From an uncultured Clostridia bacterium (GTDB taxonomy: Bacteria; Bacillota; Clostridia; Christensenellales; Aristaeellaceae): DNA of 13,852 nucleotides. This document shows positions 1 to 7,094 of this stretch, in pieces; position 1 is the stretch's first letter; every line of letters starts with the position of its first letter. The stretch covers positions 1 through 13,852 of the forward strand of contig CANQGC010000053.1 in assembly GCA_947600345.1 (NCBI GenBank), read 5' to 3'. The translations under genes were made by a program, and so were the position numbers. The notes beneath the pieces are model-generated. The model saw only the letters and a program-made list of their open reading frames with translations, searched no databases and was not told the origin of the DNA.

Positions 1-110
1 CTTACCTCCAGTAAGCCTTCGAAATTTGCAATTGCATCTGACGGAAAATTCATTCGCCTGCCGACCACCTTATCTGTGCGGTGTTGCCTTAATGAAAAGG
101 GAAAGCTTAA

Positions 111-154
111 GCCACATACTTGCCAAGGTATGCAAATATGATACCATATGTGGC
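111..154. promoter_or_regulatory. Nested inverted-repeat patch upstream of the response-regulator gene
   Basis: An outer dyad pairs GCCACATA (111-118) with TATGTGGC (147-154), eight perfect pairs. Inside it, GGTAT (127-131) pairs with ATACC (141-145). Overlapping alternatives also exist: CATAC (115-119) with GTATG (128-132), and ATATG (136-140) with CATAT (145-149). A TATGAT hexamer at 137-142 resembles a -10 box, but no good -35 lies 16-18 bases upstream. The patch is AT-rich compared with the surrounding coding DNA and ends about 80 bases before the chosen start codon. This fits an operator or activator-dependent promoter, perhaps autoregulatory; that role is inferred. Confidence 0.4.
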
Positions 155-235
155 GCGGACAACCGGCCATGCTTTGATGGAATCTTTACGACTGGACAGC
201 GTCATTGCTTTGCGGCTGTGCGACGGAGGCCTCTG

Positions 236-1156
236 ATGAACGAAGGAATGAAGGCGCTGCGCGTTCTGATCCTGGACGGCGCGGGCGGAACCGAGGAGGA
301 AGCGATTCGAGAGCTGATTCGCTGGGAGGAGCTGAATCTACAGCGCATGGAGGCCGCCGGAGCGGAGGAGGCGATCCAGCTTGCGCTGCACGCCGGCCCC
401 GGCATCGTGCTGGCGGACATCGAGTGGCCCGGTATGGATGTGCTGGAGCTCGTCCGCGCGGCGAGGGCGGTCGATGCGGACGAGCGGTTTGTGCTCTTCG
501 GCGAAAGCCGGGAGTTTGAAACGGTGCATCGGGCGCTGGAATGCGGCGTTTCCGCTTACCTCCTCAAGCCGCTCAGCGCGAAGGAGTTGAACCGGGCGCT
601 TCAGACCGCCAGCTGCGAGTTCCGGGTCAGGCAGCGGTACAGGAGCATGGAAGAGATCATCGCCAGCGGCTGCCGCATACTGCGGGAGGACATCCGCTGG
701 AGCGAGGAGGAGGCGCTCGACTGCCGGGGCTGCCGCGAGGCCGCGGCGGCGCTGCTGCGGCGGCTGACCCAGTGGACGCCCCGGCAGGGGAGCGGGGCGT
801 GCGCCCGGCAGGGAAGGGAATGCGCGCAGCGCAAGGCCTCCAAGCCGGTCCGGCAGGCGCAGAAGTACATCAGCGCCCACTACGGGGAGAAGATCGTGCT
901 CAACGATGTCGCGCGCGTCGTCGGCCTGAACCCCGTGTATCTCAGCGTGCTGTTCAAGAAGGAGATGCACGTGAATTTCAGCGCCTATCTGGAGATGGTG
1001 CGCATGCGCGAGGCCAGGGAGATGATTTGCAACACCAATGAGACGATCGCGGCGATCAGCGCGCGGGTGGGCTACAGGGACGCCCGGTACTTCAGCCGGA
1101 AGTTCGAGATGGCCTATGGAATGAAGCCGGCGCTCTATCGCAGGCTGCACGCCTGA
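236..1156 (+). CDS. AraC/YesN-type response regulator with degenerate receiver
   Basis: A predicted cytoplasmic DNA-binding transcription regulator of 306 residues. Residues 7-122 form a receiver-like domain. Asp61 sits at the phospho-acceptor position and Lys111 in a YLLKP motif, but the acidic pair is reduced to Asp14-Gly15, the switch Ser/Thr is Gly89 and the switch Tyr is Ser91. Residues 125-200 are a linker with six cysteines (127, 146, 163, 166, 189, 196), including a CxxC. Residues 204-303 are a typical double helix-turn-helix AraC domain ending in the KPALYRR signature. The start at 236 is chosen because GGAGG (225-229) lies six bases upstream; the frame stays open back to position 26, but that stretch has no ribosome site and is unlike the family. 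No histidine kinase is visible nearby. The esterase downstream has its own promoter, so control of it is possible but unproven. Confidence 0.85.
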   Translation: MNEGMKALRVLILDGAGGTEEEAIRELIRWEELNLQRMEAAGAEEAIQLALHAGPGIVLADIEWPGMDVLELVRAARAVDADERFVLFGESREFETVHRALECGVSAYLLKPLSAKELNRALQTASCEFRVRQRYRSMEEIIASGCRILREDIRWSEEEALDCRGCREAAAALLRRLTQWTPRQGSGACARQGRECAQRKASKPVRQAQKYISAHYGEKIVLNDVARVVGLNPVYLSVLFKKEMHVNFSAYLEMVRMREAREMICNTNETIAAISARVGYRDARYFSRKFEMAYGMKPALYRRLHA

Positions 1157-1207
1157 CCGCGAGGGGAGTAACTTAAGCCAATCGCCGTAAATCTAAAAAT
1201 TGCACCA

Positions 1208-1236
1208 TTGATCTATTCCCGGACGTTTGTTAAAAT
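1208..1236 (+). promoter_or_regulatory. SigmaA-like promoter of the esterase gene
   Basis: TTGATC (1208-1213) and TAAAAT (1231-1236) are separated by exactly 17 bases. They match the vegetative consensus at four and five of six positions. Transcription would start near 1243, giving a leader of about 30 bases with AGGAG at 1261-1265. No terminator-like hairpin separates it from the regulator gene, so some readthrough is also possible. Confidence 0.65.
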
Positions 1237-1273
1237 GAAGCTGCAAATTCGTTGATGGAAAGGAGAATATGAA

Positions 1274-2332
1274 ATGAAGAGACGATTTGCGGCATGTCTG
1301 GTACTGGTGGTTCTGGCGACGATGTTCTCGGGGATCAGCGCGCTTGCCGGGTACGACGAGAACTGGGTCTGGACCGACGAGGAGATGAACGTGACGCCGA
1401 AGTACGAGGACGTCGTCTGGGCGACCGTGCCGACCTCCTCCGGCGAGGAGCGCGACCTGATGCTCAACATCTATCAGGCGGAGGAAGTCGAGAACTCCCC
1501 GGTCGTCGTGTTTATTCACGGCGGCGCGTGGTGGGAGGGCTCCTACGCGATGAACGAGGAGCGCACCGCCGCTTGGACGAACGAGGAGTTCAGCAACATG
1601 CTGACGCTGGTGGACGAGGGCGTGACCGTGATCACGATCGACTACCGCCTGAGCCAGGAGATGCCCTATCCGGCGCAGATTCAGGACTGCAAGGGCGCGG
1701 TCCGCTGGATCAAGGCGCACGCTGAGGAGTACGGACTGGACGCGGATCGCGTCGCCTGCGCGGGCACGTCCGCGGGCGCGCACCTGGCGCTGCTGCTGGC
1801 CACCACCGGCGATGTGGCGGAGCTCGAAGGCGATACGGGCGGAAACCTGGATTACTCCAGCCGCGTGATCGCCTGCGTGGACTTCTTCGGCATGTCCGAC
1901 ATCATCAATCTGAGCAGCGACCTCTACGATACGCCGTACAACATCAACGCCGAAGAGGCCTATTATCAGGTGGACGCGTATGACTCCGCGCGCTCCCAGC
2001 TGGTGGGCTTCAACGCCGAGGGCCAGGGCATGGGCGTGCTCCGCGCCGAGCAGAACAATCCGGACACCGAGTACAAGGATGTCCTGGAGCTGGTGAAGAT
2101 GGCGAGCCCGATCTACTTCGTCACCACCGACGACGCCCCGCTGTTCATGGGCCAGGGCGGCAAGGCTCCGCGCGTCGCCGTGGCGCAGGCTACCCGGCTG
2201 CAGCAGCTCTACATTCAGGCGGGCCTCGAGGCGAACCTGTGCATCAATTCCACCGCCGGACACGGCAACCTCGGCAAGTACGTCAACGAGGGCGCCCTGA
2301 GCTTCCTGCGGGTGAAGTTCGGAATGGAATAA
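1274..2332 (+). CDS. Secreted alpha/beta-hydrolase (carboxylesterase / BD-FAE-like)
   Basis: A 352-residue exported esterase-fold protein. Residues 1-25 are a signal peptide: positive MKRR start, hydrophobic core and an ALA cleavage site. The oxyanion-hole HGG is at 82-84 in the context FIHGGAWW. The nucleophile elbow GTSAG is at 164-168 (Ser166), and the likely catalytic His is His330 in TAGHGNLGKY. This is the pattern of the hormone-sensitive-lipase/BD-FAE group, which hydrolyses small esters, often acetyl or feruloyl groups on polysaccharides. Oddly, the segment where relatives carry GDxDxxVP reads MGQGGKAPRVAV (292-303), with no Asp; Asp286 or Asp287 lies just upstream. The start is set by AGGAG at 1261-1265, eight bases before ATG. 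A lipobox is absent, so the product is predicted free rather than lipid-anchored. The substrate cannot be read from the sequence. Confidence 0.87.
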   Translation: MKRRFAACLVLVVLATMFSGISALAGYDENWVWTDEEMNVTPKYEDVVWATVPTSSGEERDLMLNIYQAEEVENSPVVVFIHGGAWWEGSYAMNEERTAAWTNEEFSNMLTLVDEGVTVITIDYRLSQEMPYPAQIQDCKGAVRWIKAHAEEYGLDADRVACAGTSAGAHLALLLATTGDVAELEGDTGGNLDYSSRVIACVDFFGMSDIINLSSDLYDTPYNINAEEAYYQVDAYDSARSQLVGFNAEGQGMGVLRAEQNNPDTEYKDVLELVKMASPIYFVTTDDAPLFMGQGGKAPRVAVAQATRLQQLYIQAGLEANLCINSTAGHGNLGKYVNEGALSFLRVKFGME

Positions 2333-2380
2333 GCCTCCCTCGCCGAAGGGCGGCAATGCTTCGCTGATTCCCGGCTTTGC

Positions 2381-2428
2381 GGGGAAGGAAGGCGCTGGAT
2401 GTTCAAATCCAGCGCCTTCGCTTTCCCC
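2381..2428 (+). terminator. Strong hairpin downstream of the esterase gene
   Basis: GAAGGCGCTGGAT (2388-2400) pairs perfectly over 13 bases with ATCCAGCGCCTTC (2407-2419) around the loop GTTCAA. An interior loop then leads to a second stem, GGGGAA (2381-2386) with TTCCCC (2423-2428). A weaker hairpin at 2368-2386 (TTCCC with GGGAA) precedes and partly overlaps it. There is no clean U-tract after the stem, so termination efficiency is uncertain, but the position about 50 bases after the stop codon supports the call. Confidence 0.6.
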
Positions 2429-2534
2429 AAAGCCTCCGGTTCGCGCGGGGACAGGAGCGGCGGGGGAGGGTGCGCAAGGGGTGCCGCCCGAGATCCCGGA
2501 AGTGTCCTCGCCTTGCGTAGATCCATAAAGGAAT

Positions 2535-2560
2535 GCGGCCGGCGCTTTCGCGCCGGCCGC
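2535..2560 (-). terminator. Rho-independent-type terminator of the large PG-binding gene
   Basis: An 11-base perfect stem, GCGGCCGGCGC (2535-2545) with GCGCCGGCCGC (2550-2560), encloses a tetraloop that reads GAAA on the minus strand. On that strand the stem is followed by the T-rich ATTCCTTTAT. It lies 17 bases beyond the stop codon of the gene ending at 2578. Confidence 0.75.
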
Positions 2561-2577
2561 GGGTTTGTTCCTGTGCG

Positions 2578-5500
2578 TCAGGGCCTCAGGATGCTGTTGC
2601 CGTCCTGGTTGAACAGCAGGCGCAGCGTGTCGGAGTCGATGACCGGAGCGCCGGGGTCGATCGGGATCAGGTTCAGGCCGGAGTCGGCGCAGTAGCTCTG
2701 GAAGTCCATCACCGCCTGCACCGTGGCTTCGTCCAGCTCGCCGGTGGCGTAGCTGCCCGGCGCGAGCCAGCCCCAATCGCTCAGGCGACTCTGGATCGCC
2801 GCGATGGCGTTCGGATCGGATCCCGCGTCGACGGGTCCCGCGATGCCCGCGCCGCCCGCGGGCTCCTCAGCGGGTTCCTCGGCAGGCTCCTCATACTCGG
2901 GCTCCTCAGCGAGCTCCTCGTACTCCTCAGGCTCGTCGTACTCGGGCTCCTCGGCGGGTTCCTCGTACTCCTCGGGCTCGGGCTCGTCATACTCGGGTTC
3001 ATCATACTCGGGTTCGTCGTAGGAAGGCTCCTCATACTGGGGCTCCTCCGCGTAGGTTTCCTCGGCTTCAACCTCTTCGACCTCGGGGGCCGGGCGCATG
3101 AAGTAGAGTGAGGAAGCGGATTCCTCGCCGCTGTTGGAGTAGGCGAAGGCCGTCAGCGTGTAGACCTCGCCGGGGGTCAGCTTCTGGGAGTCGATGGTGG
3201 CGCTGGCGTTCGTCAGGCGGTTGTCGACCATCACGTTGCCCCGGGAGTCGGTGATGGTCACCTGGTAGCCCGCCACGTCGCCCTCGGTGGCCCAGCTCAG
3301 CTCGATGCTTCCATCGCCGACGGTGATTACGCGCTCGATGGACACGTCGCCGTCGGGATGCGCGACCTCCGTCTCGATCTCGCCGCTGTTGGGAATCACC
3401 TGCAGCGACGGCGTTCCGAGCGGTTCGGGCGCCTGCGTGGGCTCGTCATACTCGGGCTCCTCGACGCTGGGCTCCTCGACGCTGGGCTCCTCGATGCCGG
3501 GTTCCTCGACATTGGGCTCCTCGACGCTGGGCTCCTCGTACTCGGGTTCCTCCGCGGGCACATCCGAGGGCTCCTCCGCGGGGGCCTCCTCGCCGGGCTT
3601 CATGAAGTAGAGGGTCGAGCTGGTGGTTTCGCCGCTGTTGAAGAACGCGGTGGCCGTCAGCGTGTAGATCTCCCCGGGAATGAGGTTTTCGGCGTTGATC
3701 CGGGCGCCGGGGTTCGAGAGGCGGTTGTCGGCCATCACGTTGCCCTCGGAATCGACGATGTTGACCTGATAGCCCGCCACGTCGCCCTCGGTGGCCCAGC
3801 TCAGCTCCACGTTGCCCTCGCCGAGCTGCACGATGTTTTCGGAACTCACGCTGCCGTCAGGATGGGTGAACTCCAGGGTAACTTCGCCCGCAGCGGGGTT
3901 GACCTGAAGCTCGGGCTGCGCCAGCGCGACGCCGAATTCATTGGCCTGGAACTCGTCCTGGCCGGATTCGCCCTCGGCCTGCGGCTCGCCCTCGCCGCCG
4001 GTCTGCTCTTCCCCGGTTGGCGTCTGATCATCGCCGGTTTCGCCTTCATCGCCGGTCTGCTCGCCCTCGATGCCGGGCTCCGCGTCGATCTGGGGGCCGT
4101 CCTCGGTCTGCGCGTCGGGGAGGCTGGGCTCCTGTTCGGCCGGGTCGATGGTCGGCATGGGCTCCACGGCCTTGCGGAACTCGACGCTGTCGGAGACCGC
4201 GTCGTCCAGCGTGCCGTTCTTGGGGTAGGCGAACACGGTCAGCGTATAGGTGACGTCGGGGTCGAGCTCGCTGGCCGCGATGCTGAACTCCGTGAGCCCC
4301 GCGCCCTCATCCCGGTCGATGGGGTTCTCGGGATCGTCGTCGCCGTAGACGGTGTAGCTGTAGTTGCCGGCGTCGCCGTAGGCGACCCAGCGGAAGCGGA
4401 TGGTGTCGCCGGGGATGATGTACACGCCATCCTCGCGGGTGTAGGTGTTCTCGGACGGGCTGATGGTTACGCTCTCCACCACGGAGGGCTCGGTGACGAT
4501 CATGAAGCGCAGGCTGGCGCTGGCGTCCTTGTTGTTGACGGTATCCTCGGGATGCGCCACGACGGTGAAGGTATAGACGACATCCTTGAGCAGGCGGGCG
4601 GTGGAGACGCCGACCATCTCGTCCGTGGTGCCGTTCATCGACGTGATGAGCTCATCGTTGCCGCTGAGGGTGATGTCGTAGTTGGCCACGCCCTGGGCGG
4701 TCCAGAAGAAGGTGAGCGATTCGGTATCCTCGGGCACCAGGTAGACGCCCTTTTCGTTCATATCGAAGCTGTCGCCGTAGAAGTCGATCTCGGGGGTGGT
4801 GAGGATCGACGGCGGTTGATATTCGGGCGCGTCGCTGGCGAACAGGCGCTTGAGCGTCTTGGCGTCGGCCACGCCGTTGACCCTCAGGCCCGCCTGGCGC
4901 TGGAAGGCGCGCACGGCCTGGTAGGTGCCCTTGCCGAAGTAGCCGTCCAGCTTGCCGTCGTAGTAGCCCAGATCCTGCAGGCGGCGCTGCATCTCCTTCA
5001 CGCGGCTGTTCTCGTCGCCGCGGCGCAGGGTGATGTAGCCGCTGTACTCGGGGGCGCTGCGGGAGAAGAGCCGCTGCTGCACGAGCTCGGTGGCGATGCC
5101 GTTCTGCCGCATGCCGATCTCCGCCTGGAACAGCTTGAGCGCCTCGGTGGTGCTGGAGTTGAAGGTGCTGCCCGCGCTGCCCTCCAGATAGTAGAGCTCC
5201 TTTAGGCGGCGGTTGAGCTCGCGCACGCGGTAGCCGCTGTCGCCCCGGCGCAGCTCGATGTAGCTGGAGCAGGTCCGCGCGCTGGAGGAGAAGAGCCTGC
5301 GCAGCGTCTCCGGACCGGCGATGCCATCCACGCCGAGGCCGTTCTCGCGCTGGAACAGCTCCACGGCCAGCTGGGTGCGCTCGCCGAACACGCTGTCGGC
5401 GTCGTCGGCCAGGTAGCCCAGATCGCGCAGCCGCTGCTGCATCTCCGTCACGCGCATTCCCCGGTCGCCGAAGCGCAGCCTGCGATAGGGATCGTAGCTG

Positions 5501-6852
5501 GGGAAGTTGCCCGAGAGGATGCGCTTCTGCAGCTCCGCGTCCGCCACGCCGTTCACCGGCAAATCCAGCGCGTCCTGCAACAGCTCCACGGCGCGCTCGG
5601 TGCGCCAGCCGAAGATGCCGTCGATGTAGTAGCTGTAGTAACCCGCGTCAGACAGCGGCTGCTGAATCAGCGAGACCGCTTCGCCGCGGCTGCCCCTGCG
5701 CAGCGTGGAGTACTGGGGCGCGGGCTGGAGCAGATCCCAGACCGTGCTCTCGGCGTCGATGGAGTAGGCGCTCAGCAGCACGGTGCCGGACCCCTCCTGC
5801 TGGGGCGCGGCGCTGAAGTCCACGAACGTAAACGTGGGCTGGACGCTGGTGTCCTCCACCTCGCCGTATACGTTGAGCTGGCCGCTGACCGCCTCGATGC
5901 GGTAGCCGGTGATGCTGCGGGTGCCGCCCAGGGCGTAGCTCTGGGGGCTGGGCAGCGTGATGTAATTCTGGAGCCTGCGCCCGGGGACGTCCACGCTGTA
6001 GATGACGTTGTCCGTGGAGAGCATGAACAGCGCGTTTTCGCTGGCGGTGAGCTGCATCTCCGCGTTCTCCGGGGGCGTAAGCAGGAAGGTCCAGAGATTG
6101 GCGTCCACGTTGTACTGCCGCAGGGCGGTCTGGCCGTCGGCGCTGTTGAGGTAGTAGACGTTGCGGCCGAGGATCGCCCAGGCACGCACGTTGGAATCGA
6201 TCTGCACCGGCATCAGGTCGCCGTCCTTGCGGGCGTAGAGGTTGTTGGCGTCGGTCAGGTAGACTTCGTAGCCGTCGCCCTGAGCGAGCTCCCGGGCGGC
6301 GTCGCCCACGTAGGGGATGAACTGGCCGCTGAGGGAATCGCTGATGTAGGCGCCCGCGCCGTCCACCAGCGTGGCGACGACGCCGATGCTGCTGTCGTAG
6401 ATGCGATCCAGCGGCTCGGCGGCCGTGAACACCACCACGTTGGTGCCGGTGTCCAGGCTGGACTCCACCAGGTGGGTGCGGTCCGCGCGGGAGATGTAGT
6501 AGACGCTCTCCGCGTCCAGGCAGGCGGCGTAGGCGTCGTCGGTGACGATCGACTCGGTGAAGCCGTCCAGCGTCAGCGCGATCAGCCGCCCCTGGGGCAC
6601 GCCCGCCAGGGCGTCGGCCTGGGCGAAGAACAGTATGCGGTACGGATCGATGGATACCAGGCTCTCCGCCTTGGTGGCGTTCACCGGCTTCTCCAGGCCG
6701 GAGACGTAGATGTTTCCGCTGCCGTCCAGGAAGGCGGCGAGCTCCGCGTTGCGCGCCACGCTGTCGCCCAGGCCGTCCGTGTTGGCGGCGAGGGCCGGCG
6801 CGCAGAGCGCGGTCAGGATCAGAATCAAGAGCAGCGCCGTGAGCTTCTTCAT
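2578..6852 (-). CDS. Large exported multidomain protein with four peptidoglycan-binding repeats
   Basis: A 1424-residue protein with a clear signal peptide (about 1-22, ending APALAA). Residues 30-350 look like a beta-propeller of the DUF5050 type, with repeated 'NVYYLN', 'NLYARKD' and 'VIYSVD' strands. Four PG_binding_1 units follow at about 383-446, 457-521, 533-597 and 606-672, each with the pattern LRRGD...V..LQ..L..LGY...DG.FG..T..AV..FQ...GL.VNG. Beta-sandwich domains follow at about 690-790, 792-895, 978-1085 and 1147-1253, separated by acidic or Glu/Pro-rich linkers at 905-968, 1086-1145 and 1254-1333. The C-terminus (1346-1416) resembles a divergent fifth PG-binding unit. No hydrolase, sortase motif or membrane anchor is visible, so a structural or scaffolding role at the cell wall is inferred. 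AAGGAGG (6860-6866) lies seven bases before the ATG. Confidence 0.85.
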   Translation of the reverse strand: MKKLTALLLILILTALCAPALAANTDGLGDSVARNAELAAFLDGSGNIYVSGLEKPVNATKAESLVSIDPYRILFFAQADALAGVPQGRLIALTLDGFTESIVTDDAYAACLDAESVYYISRADRTHLVESSLDTGTNVVVFTAAEPLDRIYDSSIGVVATLVDGAGAYISDSLSGQFIPYVGDAARELAQGDGYEVYLTDANNLYARKDGDLMPVQIDSNVRAWAILGRNVYYLNSADGQTALRQYNVDANLWTFLLTPPENAEMQLTASENALFMLSTDNVIYSVDVPGRRLQNYITLPSPQSYALGGTRSITGYRIEAVSGQLNVYGEVEDTSVQPTFTFVDFSAAPQQEGSGTVLLSAYSIDAESTVWDLLQPAPQYSTLRRGSRGEAVSLIQQPLSDAGYYSYYIDGIFGWRTERAVELLQDALDLPVNGVADAELQKRILSGNFPSYDPYRRLRFGDRGMRVTEMQQRLRDLGYLADDADSVFGERTQLAVELFQRENGLGVDGIAGPETLRRLFSSSARTCSSYIELRRGDSGYRVRELNRRLKELYYLEGSAGSTFNSSTTEALKLFQAEIGMRQNGIATELVQQRLFSRSAPEYSGYITLRRGDENSRVKEMQRRLQDLGYYDGKLDGYFGKGTYQAVRAFQRQAGLRVNGVADAKTLKRLFASDAPEYQPPSILTTPEIDFYGDSFDMNEKGVYLVPEDTESLTFFWTAQGVANYDITLSGNDELITSMNGTTDEMVGVSTARLLKDVVYTFTVVAHPEDTVNNKDASASLRFMIVTEPSVVESVTISPSENTYTREDGVYIIPGDTIRFRWVAYGDAGNYSYTVYGDDDPENPIDRDEGAGLTEFSIAASELDPDVTYTLTVFAYPKNGTLDDAVSDSVEFRKAVEPMPTIDPAEQEPSLPDAQTEDGPQIDAEPGIEGEQTGDEGETGDDQTPTGEEQTGGEGEPQAEGESGQDEFQANEFGVALAQPELQVNPAAGEVTLEFTHPDGSVSSENIVQLGEGNVELSWATEGDVAGYQVNIVDSEGNVMADNRLSNPGARINAENLIPGEIYTLTATAFFNSGETTSSTLYFMKPGEEAPAEEPSDVPAEEPEYEEPSVEEPNVEEPGIEEPSVEEPSVEEPEYDEPTQAPEPLGTPSLQVIPNSGEIETEVAHPDGDVSIERVITVGDGSIELSWATEGDVAGYQVTITDSRGNVMVDNRLTNASATIDSQKLTPGEVYTLTAFAYSNSGEESASSLYFMRPAPEVEEVEAEETYAEEPQYEEPSYDEPEYDEPEYDEPEPEEYEEPAEEPEYDEPEEYEELAEEPEYEEPAEEPAEEPAGGAGIAGPVDAGSDPNAIAAIQSRLSDWGWLAPGSYATGELDEATVQAVMDFQSYCADSGLNLIPIDPGAPVIDSDTLRLLFNQDGNSILRP
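2854..3093 (-). repeat. Glu/Pro/Tyr-rich low-complexity linker, residues 1254-1333
   Basis: This stretch encodes irregular iterations of five-residue EEPxY / DEPEY units (15 bases), mixed with shortened units. It connects the last beta-sandwich domain to the C-terminal PG-binding-like domain. Net charge is strongly negative. Such linkers usually act as extended spacers across the cell wall; that role is inferred. The repetitive DNA makes length variation between strains likely. Confidence 0.8.
3094..3921 (-). repeat. Duplicated beta-sandwich module, residues 978-1085 and 1147-1253
   Basis: Two roughly 107-residue domains share the same order of motifs: HPDGxVS, then SWATEGDVAGYQV (1018-1030 and 1187-1199), then GNVMxDNRL, then PGExYTLTAxA and a final LYFM. 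The DNA over the central motif is almost unchanged: a run of 38 bases, from about 3257 and from about 3777 in the plus orientation, reads the same in both copies. The duplication is therefore either recent or kept uniform by gene conversion. The 15-base tandem linker lies between the copies. Confidence 0.8.
3442..3546 (-). repeat. Seven tandem 15-base units encoding EEP-type pentapeptides
   Basis: Seven consecutive units of exactly 15 bases, plus-strand consensus CTCCTCGACGCTGGG, encode SVEEP, NVEEP, GIEEP and EYEEP-type pentapeptides. Three units (3457-3471, 3472-3486, 3517-3531) are identical; the others differ at a few positions. The repeat stays in frame, so copy-number change would lengthen or shorten the linker by five residues per step without breaking the protein. 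Confidence 0.85.
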
Positions 6853-6968
6853 GTAAATACCTCCTTATGCGCGATGCCTTATGCTAACTTAGACGAAATT
6901 TCTCGGGATTGGTTGCGCCTCCGGCGGCGGATTTCCCCGGAAAATTTTGGATATTCTCCTCCTTATTC

Positions 6969-6997
6969 ATCGTAGCAGAAAAGCGGCGGCGCCACAA
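6969..6997 (-). promoter_or_regulatory. Candidate promoter of the PG-binding protein gene
   Basis: On the minus strand, TTGTGG (6997-6992) is followed after 17 bases by TACGAT (6974-6969). These match the vegetative boxes at three and four of six positions, so this is a weak call. It would give a leader of about 110 bases. That leader contains an unused AAGGAGG-like sequence and the GAAATTTC palindrome, but no riboswitch that I recognise. Confidence 0.3.
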
Positions 6998-7021
6998 TCG
7001 GGCGCGCGGTACAAAATCATG

Positions 7022-7065
7022 AAAAAGCGGCGGCGGTTCCGCGTCGATGGAGGCGGTTCCGCCGC
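7022..7065 (-). terminator. Terminator of sigG
   Basis: On the minus strand, GCGGCGG (7065-7059) pairs with CCGCCGC (7036-7030), followed shortly by a T-run (five T at 7026-7022). The 11-base plus-strand sequence GGCGGTTCCGC occurs twice (7032-7042, 7052-7062), so alternative stems are possible. A smaller hairpin, GGCCC with GGGCC at about 7070-7083, lies between it and the stop codon at 7095. Confidence 0.7.
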
Positions 7066-7094
7066 GTGCGGCCCCTTCGGGCCTTGTTGAGCAT

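Noticed and set aside
26..235. A 70-residue N-terminal extension of the response regulator from the ATG at 26
   Set aside because: No ribosome binding site before it, no similarity to receiver domains, and it runs through the dyad-rich upstream region; GGAGG at 225-229 marks the start at 236.
2389..2560. A small gene or riboswitch in the esterase / PG-binding gap
   Set aside because: The stretch is explained by two convergent terminator-like hairpins; no ribosome site or known aptamer pattern was seen.
1193..2776. A 527-codon minus-strand open frame across the esterase gene
   Set aside because: It crosses the esterase coding region, its terminator and the end of the next gene; no family resemblance.
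3358..5205. A long plus-strand open frame of 615 codons opposite the PG-binding gene
   Set aside because: It is a low-complexity shadow of a convincing gene in GC-rich DNA, with no ribosome site and no recognisable domain.
6884..6970. A 28-residue peptide (MNKEENIQNFP...) on the minus strand in the PG-binding gene leader
   Set aside because: No ribosome site before its ATG and no sign of conservation; a leader peptide is possible but not supported.
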